Notes under the pieces: generated by a model | Seen by the model: only the letters and a program-made list of their open reading frames with translations | Database searches by the model: none | What the model was told of the DNA's origin: nothing | Translations under genes and position numbers: made by a program | Source: Propionibacteriaceae bacterium UBA6238 | Lineage (GTDB): Bacteria > Actinomycetota > Actinomycetes > Propionibacteriales > Propionibacteriaceae | DNA length: 21,494 bases | Direction of reading: 5' to 3' | NCBI GenBank assembly: GCA_002441465.1 | Contig: DJWE01000051.1 | Location: 202-21,695 of the forward strand | In this document: positions 5,649-13,013 of the stretch, one piece after another | Position numbering within the stretch: the stretch's first letter is position 1 | How the letters are laid out: the number at the start of each line of letters is the position of its first letter

Positions 5649-7712
5649 ATGCGTGTCGACATTGACAACCCGTTCGCCGTCCCGTCCGGCCTTCCGTTCG
5701 AGCTGCCTGACTTCGCCGCGATCCGTGACGAGCATTACCAGCCGGCGATCGAGGCCGGGATCGCCGAGCACCTCGCCGAACTCGCCGCCATCGCCGCCGA
5801 GACCGAACCGGCGACGATCGCGAACGTGATCGAGGCCTGGGAGTCGTCCGGACGCCTGCTCACGCGCGCGCTGAACGCCTTCTACACCAAGCAGCCGGCG
5901 GACACGAACGACGTCCTGGACGCGGTGGACGCAGCGGTCGCACCCCAGCTCGCCGAGCACTCGGACGCGATCTACCTCGATCACGCCCTCTACGGCCGGG
6001 TGGCTTCGCTCGCCACACGGGTGGAGGCGGGCGAGATCGAGCTCGATCCGGCGTCCGCGTACTGGCTGGAGCGATGCCTGCTCGCGTTCGAGCGGGCCGG
6101 TGTCAACCTTCCCGACGCCGATCAGGCGCGGCTGCGGGCGCTGAACCACCGGATCGCCGAGCTGCAGTCCGAGTTCGGCCGCAAGGCTCTCGCCGGGATG
6201 AACGCCGGGGCGGTGCTGGTCACCGACGAGGCCGAACTGGACGGGCTGAGCCCGGCTGAGGTTGCCGGAGCCCGCGATCGCGCGACCGACCGAGGACATG
6301 AGTCGGGGTGGCTGATCGAGCTGGACAACACCTCGGGCCAGCGTCCGCTCGACGTGCTGAAGAACCGCGAGCTGCGTCGCCGGATCCACCTGGCCGCGGT
6401 CAACCGGGGGCTGGGCGGGGAGCACGACACTCGTCCGCTCGTGGTCGAGCTGGCCCGGCTGCGCGCCGAACGCGCGGAGCTGCTCGGCTTCGCCAATCAC
6501 GCCGCCTACGTCGCGGCGGACGGTTGCGCGCGAACCGGCCAGGCCGTCTGGGAGTTGCTCACCACGCTGGCTCCGGCTGCGGTGGCGAACGCGCGCGCCG
6601 AGGCTGCCGAGATGGAGCAGGTGTGGCAGCGGATCGCCCCGGGGGAGCCGCTGGAGGCGTGGGACTGGCAGTTCGTCGCCGAACTGCTGCGCACCGAGCG
6701 GTACCGCCTGGACGCGACGCTGCTGCGTCCTTACCTGGAGTTGGAGCGGGTGCTGCACGACGGCGTGTTCGCGGCGGCGAGCGGCCTGTACGGGATCACG
6801 TTCACCGAGCGGGACGACCTGGTCGGGTACAACGACGAGGTTCGGGTCTTCGAGGTGACCGACGCCGACGGCACGCCGATCGGGTTGTTCTGCGCGGACT
6901 TCTACACCCGCGGGAGCAAGCAGGGCGGCGCGTGGATGAACAACATGGTCGACCAGAACCACCTGCTCGGCCAGCCGCCGGTGGTGATCAACAACTCGAA
7001 CCTGGTCAAGCCCCCGGTGGGGGAGCCGACGCTGATGACCTGGGACGACGTGATCACGCTGTTCCACGAGTTCGGCCATGCGCTGCATGGGCTGCTGTCC
7101 GATACCCGCTACCCGTCGCAGTCGGGCACCGAGACCCCGCGCGACTTCGTCGAGTATCCGTCCCAGGTCAATGAGATGTGGGCACTCGATCCCGACATCC
7201 TGCCGCGCTACGCCGTCCACCACGCCACGGGTGAGCCGATGCCGTCCGAATGGGTGGAGACCCTGCGCGGCTCGACGCTGTTCCAGCAGGGCTTCAAGAC
7301 CACCGAGTATCTCGGCGCCGCGCTGCTCGATCAGGTCTGGCACCGGACGCCGCTGGCGCAGCTGCCCACCGACCCTGAGCAGGTGGAGGAGTTCGAGCGG
7401 GCCGCGCTGGCGTCCGTCGGCCTGGACTACGCGCTGGTGCCGCCGCGGTACCGCTCGACGTACTTCCGGCACACCTTCGAGGGCGGCTATGACGCCGGTT
7501 ACTACGCCTACATGTGGTCGGAGGTGCTGGACGCGGACACGGCGGCCTTCATGCGCGCCAACGGTGGTTTGACCAGGGAGAACGGTGAGCGCTTCCGCCG
7601 CCTGCTGCTCGCCCGTGGCGGCTCGATCGACTCGATGGAAGCGTTCCGCGACTACCGCGGCGCCGATCCCGAGCTCCGCCACCTGCTCGACCGCCGCGGC
7701 TTGGTGGTCTGA
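5649..7712 (+). CDS. dcp: M3 family zinc metallopeptidase (peptidyl-dipeptidase Dcp-like)
   Basis: The 687-residue length and the sequence match M3A oligopeptidases of the Dcp/OpdA kind. The zinc site is complete: HEFGHALH at residues 473-480, with His473 and His477 as ligands and Glu474 as the general base, and Glu502 in DFVEYPSQ as the third ligand. The conserved GQPPVVINNSNL, RYRSTYFRHTFEGGYDAGYYAYMWSEVLD region near the end (seen in pieces) binds the peptide. It degrades short peptides in the cytoplasm and releases C-terminal dipeptides in characterised homologues. The ATG at 5649 is preferred over the one at 5640 because GAGGA (5636-5640) then has proper spacing of eight bases. The stop is followed eight bases later by the first REP element. 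Confidence 0.9.
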   Translation: MRVDIDNPFAVPSGLPFELPDFAAIRDEHYQPAIEAGIAEHLAELAAIAAETEPATIANVIEAWESSGRLLTRALNAFYTKQPADTNDVLDAVDAAVAPQLAEHSDAIYLDHALYGRVASLATRVEAGEIELDPASAYWLERCLLAFERAGVNLPDADQARLRALNHRIAELQSEFGRKALAGMNAGAVLVTDEAELDGLSPAEVAGARDRATDRGHESGWLIELDNTSGQRPLDVLKNRELRRRIHLAAVNRGLGGEHDTRPLVVELARLRAERAELLGFANHAAYVAADGCARTGQAVWELLTTLAPAAVANARAEAAEMEQVWQRIAPGEPLEAWDWQFVAELLRTERYRLDATLLRPYLELERVLHDGVFAAASGLYGITFTERDDLVGYNDEVRVFEVTDADGTPIGLFCADFYTRGSKQGGAWMNNMVDQNHLLGQPPVVINNSNLVKPPVGEPTLMTWDDVITLFHEFGHALHGLLSDTRYPSQSGTETPRDFVEYPSQVNEMWALDPDILPRYAVHHATGEPMPSEWVETLRGSTLFQQGFKTTEYLGAALLDQVWHRTPLAQLPTDPEQVEEFERAALASVGLDYALVPPRYRSTYFRHTFEGGYDAGYYAYMWSEVLDADTAAFMRANGGLTRENGERFRRLLLARGGSIDSMEAFRDYRGADPELRHLLDRRGLVV

Positions 7713-7720
7713 CCCGATCC

Positions 7721-7753
7721 TGAACCAAAAGGGGACAGGTACCTTTCGGTTCA
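7721..7753 (+). repeat. REP element 1 (family A, left outer)
   Basis: A 33-bp imperfect palindrome: TGAACC and GGTTCA ends, AAAGG and CCTTT inner arms separated by the GGACAGGTA loop, with an A:C mismatch between the two arm segments. It is an exact inverted copy of the element at 8821-8853. It begins eight bases after the stop of the M3 peptidase gene and could also end that transcript. Confidence 0.9.
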
Positions 7754-7761
7754 GGGGACGG

Positions 7762-7794
7762 TGAACCGGAAGGGGACAGGTACCTTTCGGTTCA
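7762..7794 (+). repeat. REP element 2 (family A, left inner)
   Basis: This copy has the same orientation as element 1, eight bases further on, and differs from it at two positions in the left arm (GAACCGGAAGG instead of GAACCAAAAGG). The two form a direct pair with a 41-bp period. Confidence 0.9.
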
Positions 7795-7829
7795 GGATCC
7801 GGCGTCCCCCTGCGGCCAGAACCGCGACC

Positions 7830-8633
7830 TCACGGACGCCGCCCGTCGGGCTGGACGGCGGCAACGTGCATCCGTCGGACACTGGACGTACTGAGTCCGG
7901 TCAGAGCCGCGATCTGCGCGTACGGCACCGATCGCATCCGGAGCTCGCGGACGGCCCGCGTCCGCTCCTGTGCGTCCAGTTCCGCGAATCCGGACGGCGA
8001 CTCGGTGCCGCAGGCGGTGTGAAGCAGGTCGGCGACCTCCTCGTCGGTGTACCGGCGCGGGCGCCCGATCGGTCCGGGCGCCGGGTCGAGAGCGTCGAAC
8101 CGATGAGGCGAATCAGCGCGTGCGGCTACGACGGCGGCGAGACCCCCAGGAGGCAGAAGCCCGGTCAGGTGCGCTTCCTCGATCAGCGACGACCGGCGTC
8201 CGATCAGGCGGCGACTGCTCCAGCGGTAGTCTTCGGGCCGCTCGGCGAGCCCCGCTCGCACGGGGTTGTCCCACACGTAGCGCAGCAGCGTGACGAGGTA
8301 GGCATCGTCCTCGACCGGACGGCTGGCGAACCGGCTTTGGAAGAGGTGTCCCACGCGTCCGTACTTGCGGTTGAACCAGGCCGCGTAGCGGATGCCCAGG
8401 CGCTTGCCGACCGCACCGATCGGTTCCGCGGGAGTGCGCAGGACCAGATGGACGTGGTTCGTCATCAGGCAGTAGGCGAGGACCAGGCAGCCGGACGCGC
8501 TCCTCACCAGTCCCAGAATGCGCAGGAACTGCTCGTGGTCGGCAGGTTCGAGGAAGATCGCGTCCCGATTCACCCCGCGCAGCATGACGTGGTAGATGCC
8601 GGTCTCTGCGAGCTGTCTGGCTTGTCGGGGCAC
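7830..8633 (-). CDS. REP-associated tyrosine transposase (RAYT, Y1/IS200-like) with C-terminal helix-turn-helix
   Basis: The 267-residue protein starts MPRQARQLAETGIYHVMLRG, the usual RAYT N-terminus. The GTG at 8633 is chosen because it gives this start and has AGGAGG (8641-8646) seven bases upstream; an in-frame TTG at 8660 would add nine residues. MTNHVHLVL supplies the HUH metal site (His60, His62) and RYVWDNPVRAGL the catalytic Tyr119. The Y1 fold ends near residue 150. Residues from about 190 (GRPRRYTDEEVADLL, then PYAQIAALTGLSTSSVRRM) look like a helix-turn-helix DNA-binding tail. The enzyme nicks and joins single-stranded DNA at REP hairpins. All catalytic residues are present, so it is probably active. 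The four flanking REP copies are its expected substrate. Confidence 0.9.
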   Translation of the reverse strand: MPRQARQLAETGIYHVMLRGVNRDAIFLEPADHEQFLRILGLVRSASGCLVLAYCLMTNHVHLVLRTPAEPIGAVGKRLGIRYAAWFNRKYGRVGHLFQSRFASRPVEDDAYLVTLLRYVWDNPVRAGLAERPEDYRWSSRRLIGRRSSLIEEAHLTGLLPPGGLAAVVAARADSPHRFDALDPAPGPIGRPRRYTDEEVADLLHTACGTESPSGFAELDAQERTRAVRELRMRSVPYAQIAALTGLSTSSVRRMHVAAVQPDGRRP

Positions 8634-8769
8634 CGCCGGTCCTCCTGGGTCGGAATCCAACCGAGCGTAGGTAGGCCGGGTCCTGTTGGTGAGGCCGTTT
8701 GGACGATCTGTGGAGAAGTCGCGGCCTCGGTCGGGAGGCTGTGGACGGATGAACGGCAGTCGAGTCGGG

Positions 8770-8802
8770 TGAACCGAAAGGTACCTGTCCCCTTTTAGTT
8801 CA
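8770..8802 (-). repeat. REP element 3 (family A, right inner)
   Basis: This is a reverse-orientation copy of the 33-bp repeat with one change from element 1, at the sixth base (TGAACT instead of TGAACC on the minus strand). It and element 4 sit in a tandem duplication of 51 bp that also includes the preceding GGTCGGG-like sequence. Confidence 0.9.
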
Positions 8803-8820
8803 GGTGCGGCTCGGGTCGGG

Positions 8821-8853
8821 TGAACCGAAAGGTACCTGTCCCCTTTTGGTTCA
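8821..8853 (-). repeat. REP element 4 (family A, right outer), overlaps thrC stop
   Basis: Read on the minus strand, this is identical to element 1 over all 33 bases. Its last three plus-strand bases, TCA (8851-8853), are the TGA stop codon of thrC, so the repeat begins exactly where the coding sequence ends. Confidence 0.92.
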
Positions 8854-10287
8854 GCGGGGGACGCGGGCCGCGATCAGGGCCTTCAGGGCGTCCGCGTCAT
8901 TGGGTAGGTCGACGACGTGGCGCGGCAGGTCCTCAAGGCCGGCGAAACGCTCGGGACGCTCGGGCTCGCGACCGACCGCCGCCACGATCGTCTCGGCGAA
9001 CTTCACCGGCAGCGCGGTCTCGGTGACCACCAGCGGGACGCCGGGACGGACGAACCGACGCGCCACGTGCACCCCGTCCGCGGTGTGCGGATCGATCAGG
9101 ACGCCGTCCCGCTGCCACACCTGGGCGATGGTGGCCAGCCGGTCGGCGTGGGTCGATGAGCCCGAGATGAACCCGAACTTCCCGACCAGGCCGGCGAACT
9201 CCGGCGTCCCGGAGAGGTCGAAGTACCCCTGCTCGACCAGCTGGACGGCGAACAGCTCGCGTACCCGGTCCGCGTCGCGACCCAGCAGGTCGAAGATGAA
9301 CCGCTCGAAATTGCTCGCCTTCGAGATATCCATCGACGGCGACGAGGTGGCATGCGTCTCCGCCGCCGACCGCACTCGGTACACGCCGGTGCGGAAGAAC
9401 TCGTCCAGCACGTTGTTCTCGTTCGTGGCCAGCACCAGCCGTCCGATCGGCACCCCCATCATGCGGGCCACATGCCCGGCCATGATGTTGCCGAAATTCC
9501 CGGTCGGCACGCAGAAGTCGACCACCTCGTCGTCGGCCGAACTCACCCGCAGCCAGGCCGCGACGTAGTACACCACCTGCGCCACGAGCCGGGCCCAGTT
9601 GATCGAGTTCACCGCGCCCAGCGAGTACCGCTGCTTGAACGCCAGGTCGCCTGCGACCGCCTTGACCAGGTCCTGACAGTCGTCGAACACCCCCTCGACC
9701 GCGACGTTCACGATCGCCGGGTCGTCCAGGCTGAACATCTGCGCCTGCTGGAACGGCGTCATCCGACCGGCCGGGGTGAGCATGAACACGCGGACGCCGT
9801 GCCGGCCGAGCATCGCGTACTCGGCAGCAGAACCGGTGTCGCCGCTGGTCGCGCCCAGAATGTTCAGCTCCTGGCCGCGGCGGTCGAGCTCGTACTCGAA
9901 CAGTTGGCCGAGCAACTGCATGGCCAGGTCCTTGAACGCAGCCGTCGGGCCATCGGACAGGTGCGCGAGCCACAGCCCACCGTCCAGCTCGCTGACCGGC
10001 ACGATGTCGGCCGTGGCGAAGACCGAGTCGTTGTAGGCCCGCGCGCAGATCGCGCGCAGGTCGACCGAGGCGATGTCGTCGACGTAGAGCGAGAGGACGG
10101 CGTGAGCGAGCCCCGCGTAACCCTCGGACGCGAACAGGCTCCGCCACTCGGCCAGGACGCCGGTGTCCACCCGCGGATAGGTTTCGGGCAGGTAGAGCCC
10201 GCCGTCGGGGGCAAGGCCTTCGAGCAGGATGTCGCTGAAGCCCGGACGTGGATCGTCGGGCCGGCCGCGGGTGGACAGGTAACGCAC
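8851..10287 (-). CDS. thrC: Threonine synthase
   Basis: The 478-residue protein is the long, E. coli/yeast-like form of threonine synthase, the pyridoxal-phosphate enzyme that turns O-phosphohomoserine into threonine. It begins MRYLSTRGRPDD, has GLAPDGGLYLPE near residue 24, the PLP lysine in SDGPTAAFKDLAMQLL (Lys119), the phosphate-binding loop GATSGDTGSAAEYA (about 144-157) and VPTGNFGNIMAGHVA further on. The GTG start at 10287 is six bases after TAGAGT on the minus strand, so the message is probably leaderless. The stop codon is contributed by REP element 4. No other threonine pathway gene is adjacent. Confidence 0.95.
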   Translation of the reverse strand: MRYLSTRGRPDDPRPGFSDILLEGLAPDGGLYLPETYPRVDTGVLAEWRSLFASEGYAGLAHAVLSLYVDDIASVDLRAICARAYNDSVFATADIVPVSELDGGLWLAHLSDGPTAAFKDLAMQLLGQLFEYELDRRGQELNILGATSGDTGSAAEYAMLGRHGVRVFMLTPAGRMTPFQQAQMFSLDDPAIVNVAVEGVFDDCQDLVKAVAGDLAFKQRYSLGAVNSINWARLVAQVVYYVAAWLRVSSADDEVVDFCVPTGNFGNIMAGHVARMMGVPIGRLVLATNENNVLDEFFRTGVYRVRSAAETHATSSPSMDISKASNFERFIFDLLGRDADRVRELFAVQLVEQGYFDLSGTPEFAGLVGKFGFISGSSTHADRLATIAQVWQRDGVLIDPHTADGVHVARRFVRPGVPLVVTETALPVKFAETIVAAVGREPERPERFAGLEDLPRHVVDLPNDADALKALIAARVPR

Positions 10288-10293
10288 GCGAGA

Positions 10294-10299
10294 ACTCTA
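10294..10299 (-). promoter_or_regulatory. Leaderless-type -10 box of thrC
   Basis: TAGAGT on the minus strand, then six bases, then the GTG start at 10287. No ribosome binding site lies between. Confidence 0.5.
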
Positions 10300-10334
10300 C
10301 CGAGCCCGTTTCTCCCTGCCGGACCCGCCCAGCG

Positions 10335-10377
10335 CGCTCCGAAGGAGCGGGGCCAGCCGCTGTGCAGGCCCTGGCCC
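10335..10377. promoter_or_regulatory. Two tandem stem-loops between divergent thrC and the coiled-coil operon
   Basis: CGCTCC (10335-10340) and GGAGCG (10344-10349) make a tight six-pair hairpin with a 3-nt loop. Next to it GGGCCAG (10350-10356) pairs with CTGGCCC (10371-10377) around 14 nt. They lie upstream of both genes, outside the probable thrC transcript, and may be part of the leader or control region of the coiled-coil operon. Function is not known. The rest of the 201-bp gap shows no clear -10/-35 pair. Confidence 0.4.
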
Positions 10378-10488
10378 GGGACCGCTGTTCCGGGTGCGAC
10401 GGCGAAGGCTAGACCCCCACATCAGAATCGCGTTACAACACTCCGGATCGGGTTGCTTTCCGGCTTGTCGGCCCGGGATCATGGCTGA

Positions 10489-11922
10489 GTGCTCGATCCT
10501 GCCGTGCGTTCATCCGCTCAGCCGGCCGGTAGCGAGCTGAGCAGACAGGCAACCGAGATCCTGACCCAGGCCCAGAACCTGGCCGATCAGCTACGCACCG
10601 AGGCCCAGGCCGAGGCCGATTCCGTGCGCGCGGAGACGGCCCGCAACCGGGAACTGAACGATCAACTCGCCCGCGAGGTCGCCGAGCGGCGGGCCGCGGC
10701 CGAGCAGGCGATGACCTCGGCCAGCGCTCGGCTCGAAGAGGCCCGGCAGGACGCGGTCACGTTGTTGTCCGACGCCACCGCCCAAGCCGGACTGATCACA
10801 GAGACGGCCGAACGCACCGCGGCCGAGGTGATCGCCGCGGCCCGCAGCGAGGCCGCCAAGCTCGTGGAGGACGCGCGGATCGCGGCGGCCACCGTGATGA
10901 ACACGGCCAAACGCACCGAGGCCGAGGTGCACCAGCGGCTCGATGCTCGCGTCGCCTCCGTGGACGCCGAACTGGGCGATCGACGCCGGGCGCTGGAGTC
11001 GGAGGAGGCGCGGCGGCGCGACCTGCTCGAGGCCGAACTGGCCGCCATGCGCGGCCACGTCACCGACGAGCTCGCCCAGCAGCGCGGCGAGCTGGAGGCC
11101 GAATCCACCCGGCTGCGTGCCGAGCTCGCTTCCGACCGGGAGCGGTTCGAGGCCGAAGCCGCAGAGCAGCGGGCCCAAGCCCAAGCCGAACGGGAGGCGC
11201 TGGCCGCCGAAGCCCAGGCGAAGGCGGACGAACAGATGCAGGCCGCGGCGGCGCACGTCGCCTGGACCGAGCAGGCGATGGCCGAGTTGCGGGCGAGCGT
11301 GGCCGCGGAGGCGGAGGCCGCTCGGCGGAAACACCACAACGAACTCGCCGAGCACGCGCGATCGGTGCGCGAGCAGGCTGAACTCGCGCTGACTACGACC
11401 ACCCACCGCACCCAGTCGCTGCTCGCCGAGGCGACCGCCGTCGCCGACGACCGACAGGCCCGCGCTCGCGCCGTCCTCGAGGCGGCAGAACGCGACGCGG
11501 TGAACACCCGCCAGGAGGCGCAGGCAGAAGCCGAACGGCTGCTCAGCTCCACCCGGACGGAGGCGAAGGCGCAGATGGAACGCGCCGAGCGCCGCCTGGC
11601 CGAGGCAGAGTCCGGCGCCACGCTGATCCATCAGCGGGCCGCGGCCGACCTGGAGCGGTTGCAGCGCGACACCTACGAGAAGGCCCGCGCGTCCCGAGAC
11701 GAAGCGATCACCCTGCTCAACGAGGCACGCGCCGACGCGGACGCGGTGCGCGGCGAGGCGCGGGCGATGCTGGAGCGGGCACGTACCGAGGTGGCCCAAC
11801 TGGCCCGCAGGCGAGACGACATCAATGCCCAGCTCGGGCATCTCTCCGGCGTGATCGAAGCACTCGCCGTATCCGAGCGCCCCTCACCATCTACCCAGCA
11901 AGGAATGGAAGAAGGATCATGA
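10489..11922 (+). CDS. Long coiled-coil protein, Scy-like (polar scaffold type)
   Basis: The 477-residue product is almost all Ala, Glu, Arg, Gln and Lys with heptad-like spacing from residue 20 to 460, so it is a continuous alpha-helical coiled coil. Units such as EAERLLSSTRTEAKAQME recur throughout, as in the Scy/FilP class. It ends with a segment VAQLARRRDDINAQLGHL that resembles the tail of the next protein (QAATSRRDAITAQLTNVR), so the two are likely paralogues. In Streptomyces the adjacent scy and filP genes build a polar assembly with DivIVA; the same role at the pole or septum is an inference here. It lacks the N-terminal DivIVA motif of its partner. The GTG at 10489 is the first start after an in-frame stop; no clear ribosome binding site is seen. 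The gene overlaps the next by ATGA. Confidence 0.8.
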   Translation: MLDPAVRSSAQPAGSELSRQATEILTQAQNLADQLRTEAQAEADSVRAETARNRELNDQLAREVAERRAAAEQAMTSASARLEEARQDAVTLLSDATAQAGLITETAERTAAEVIAAARSEAAKLVEDARIAAATVMNTAKRTEAEVHQRLDARVASVDAELGDRRRALESEEARRRDLLEAELAAMRGHVTDELAQQRGELEAESTRLRAELASDRERFEAEAAEQRAQAQAEREALAAEAQAKADEQMQAAAAHVAWTEQAMAELRASVAAEAEAARRKHHNELAEHARSVREQAELALTTTTHRTQSLLAEATAVADDRQARARAVLEAAERDAVNTRQEAQAEAERLLSSTRTEAKAQMERAERRLAEAESGATLIHQRAAADLERLQRDTYEKARASRDEAITLLNEARADADAVRGEARAMLERARTEVAQLARRRDDINAQLGHLSGVIEALAVSERPSPSTQQGMEEGS

Positions 11923-13013
11923 CCCAGCAGAACGCTGCCTTCCGCACGGTGATGCGAGGCTACGAGCCGAACGAGGTCGACCGCGCCATCGCCGACCTGC
12001 AGAAGGCACTGGAGCAGGCCAGGGCTGAGGCCGGGAACAACTCGGTCGCCGTGACCAAGTTGACCTCCCAGGTCGGCCAGCTCGAGGAACAGGCGAACGG
12101 CTACCGGACCCGGATCGCGGCGCTGGAGCAGGAGCAGAAGGAGTCGGTGGCCCCGACGTACACCGATCTCGGCACCCGGATCGGCAAGATCTTGAAGCTG
12201 GCCGAGGACGAGGCCAACGACCTGCGCGCCAAGGCGAAGGCCGAGGCGGAGAAGCTGGTCGCCGATGCCGAGGCAGCCGCCGAGCAGGCCAGGACGGCAG
12301 CCGATCGCTACGCGGCGGACGTGACCAGCAAGACCGACGCCGAGTCGACCCACACCCTGGAGTCGGCCAAGCGGCAGTCCGACGAGATCCTCGACTACGC
12401 CGATCGCGAAGCAACGGCGCGCAGGGAAGAAGCCGAGGCCGTCTACGAGCACCAGCGGGCCCGCGCGGCCGCAGCCGCAGCCGACTTCGAGAAGACCCTC
12501 GCCGAGCGCAGGGAGAAGGCGGCCGAGGAGTTCTCGGTCCAGATGCAGGCCAACGAGCAGGCCATTGCGATGGCACAGGAGCGCCAGGCCGCCATCGAGG
12601 CCGAAGCCGACCGGACCTTGGCCGAGGCGAAGGCTCAGGCGGAGGCTCACCTGAAGGCGGCCAGGGAAGAAGCCGCGCAGCACGTCGACTCCGCCCGCCT
12701 GTCCGCGGAGAAGATTCGTCGCGAGTCCGAACGCGAGCTGCAGGCCGCCACGTCCCGACGGGACGCGATCACCGCTCAGCTGACCAACGTCCGGCAGATG
12801 CTGGCCACCCTGGGTGGGGCCGCGATCGTGAACCCGCTGGCCGAACCCGAGGAAAGCAGCGTCGCCGCCGCTGCCGTCGAGGAGCCAGAGGCTGCGGCGG
12901 ACGCGACGGAATCGGAGGCCGTGATCGAGGGCGACACCGAGGACGCCGAACTGGAGGTGGAGGAAGCCACGGCCGAGGCCGAGGGCATGGTCGAGCAGGA
13001 GACGCTCGCGTGA
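11919..13013 (+). CDS. DivIVA/FilP-like coiled-coil protein with acidic tail
   Basis: The 364-residue protein begins MTQQNAAFRTVMRGYEPNEV; residues 8-27 (F..V.RGYEPNEVDRAI) are the DivIVA-type membrane/pole-recognition motif. A coiled coil of Ala/Glu-rich helices runs from about residue 28 to 295 and ends in RRDAITAQLTNVRQMLATLGG, a tail typical of FilP-like proteins. The last 60 or so residues are very acidic and probably disordered (many Glu, Ala and Asp). It likely forms filaments at the cytoplasmic face of the membrane, together with the preceding Scy-like protein. The start ATG lies in a 4-bp overlap (ATGA, 11919-11922), with GAAGGA a few bases upstream, so translation of the two is coupled. 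Some annotators call such proteins cellulose-binding proteins; nothing here supports that. Confidence 0.85.
   Translation: MTQQNAAFRTVMRGYEPNEVDRAIADLQKALEQARAEAGNNSVAVTKLTSQVGQLEEQANGYRTRIAALEQEQKESVAPTYTDLGTRIGKILKLAEDEANDLRAKAKAEAEKLVADAEAAAEQARTAADRYAADVTSKTDAESTHTLESAKRQSDEILDYADREATARREEAEAVYEHQRARAAAAAADFEKTLAERREKAAEEFSVQMQANEQAIAMAQERQAAIEAEADRTLAEAKAQAEAHLKAAREEAAQHVDSARLSAEKIRRESERELQAATSRRDAITAQLTNVRQMLATLGGAAIVNPLAEPEESSVAAAAVEEPEAAADATESEAVIEGDTEDAELEVEEATAEAEGMVEQETLA

Larger units (their letters stand above)
7721..8853. mobile_element. RAYT/REP unit with perfect 33-bp terminal inverted repeats
   Basis: The 1133-bp unit consists of two direct REP copies, the RAYT gene and two REP copies in opposite orientation. 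The outermost copies (7721-7753 and 8821-8853) are perfect inverted repeats of each other. It lies between the M3 peptidase and thrC genes and abuts both. No target-site duplication was seen. RAYTs are usually single-copy domesticated relatives of IS200/IS605 transposases that move REP sequences, so the gene itself may no longer jump. Confidence 0.7.

Noticed and set aside
5502..7682. Very long open frame (726 codons) on the minus strand
   Set aside because: It is antisense to the M3 peptidase, whose zinc site and full length are certain. Long shadows are expected at high GC, and the translated product has no recognisable domain.
7721..8853. Repeats spaced like a short CRISPR array
   Set aside because: The repeats are palindromic REP elements in inverted pairs with very short spacers (8 and 18 bp) around a transposase gene. 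There are no spacers of regular length and no cas genes.
10294..10488. Possible riboswitch or T-box for thrC
   Set aside because: The thrC -10 box places the transcript start at the GTG codon, leaving no leader, and no T-box or known aptamer sequence was recognised.
10591..11841. Minus-strand open frame over the Scy-like gene
   Set aside because: The Leu/Gly/Arg-rich translation is the mirror of Glu/Ala/Arg codons in the coiled coil.
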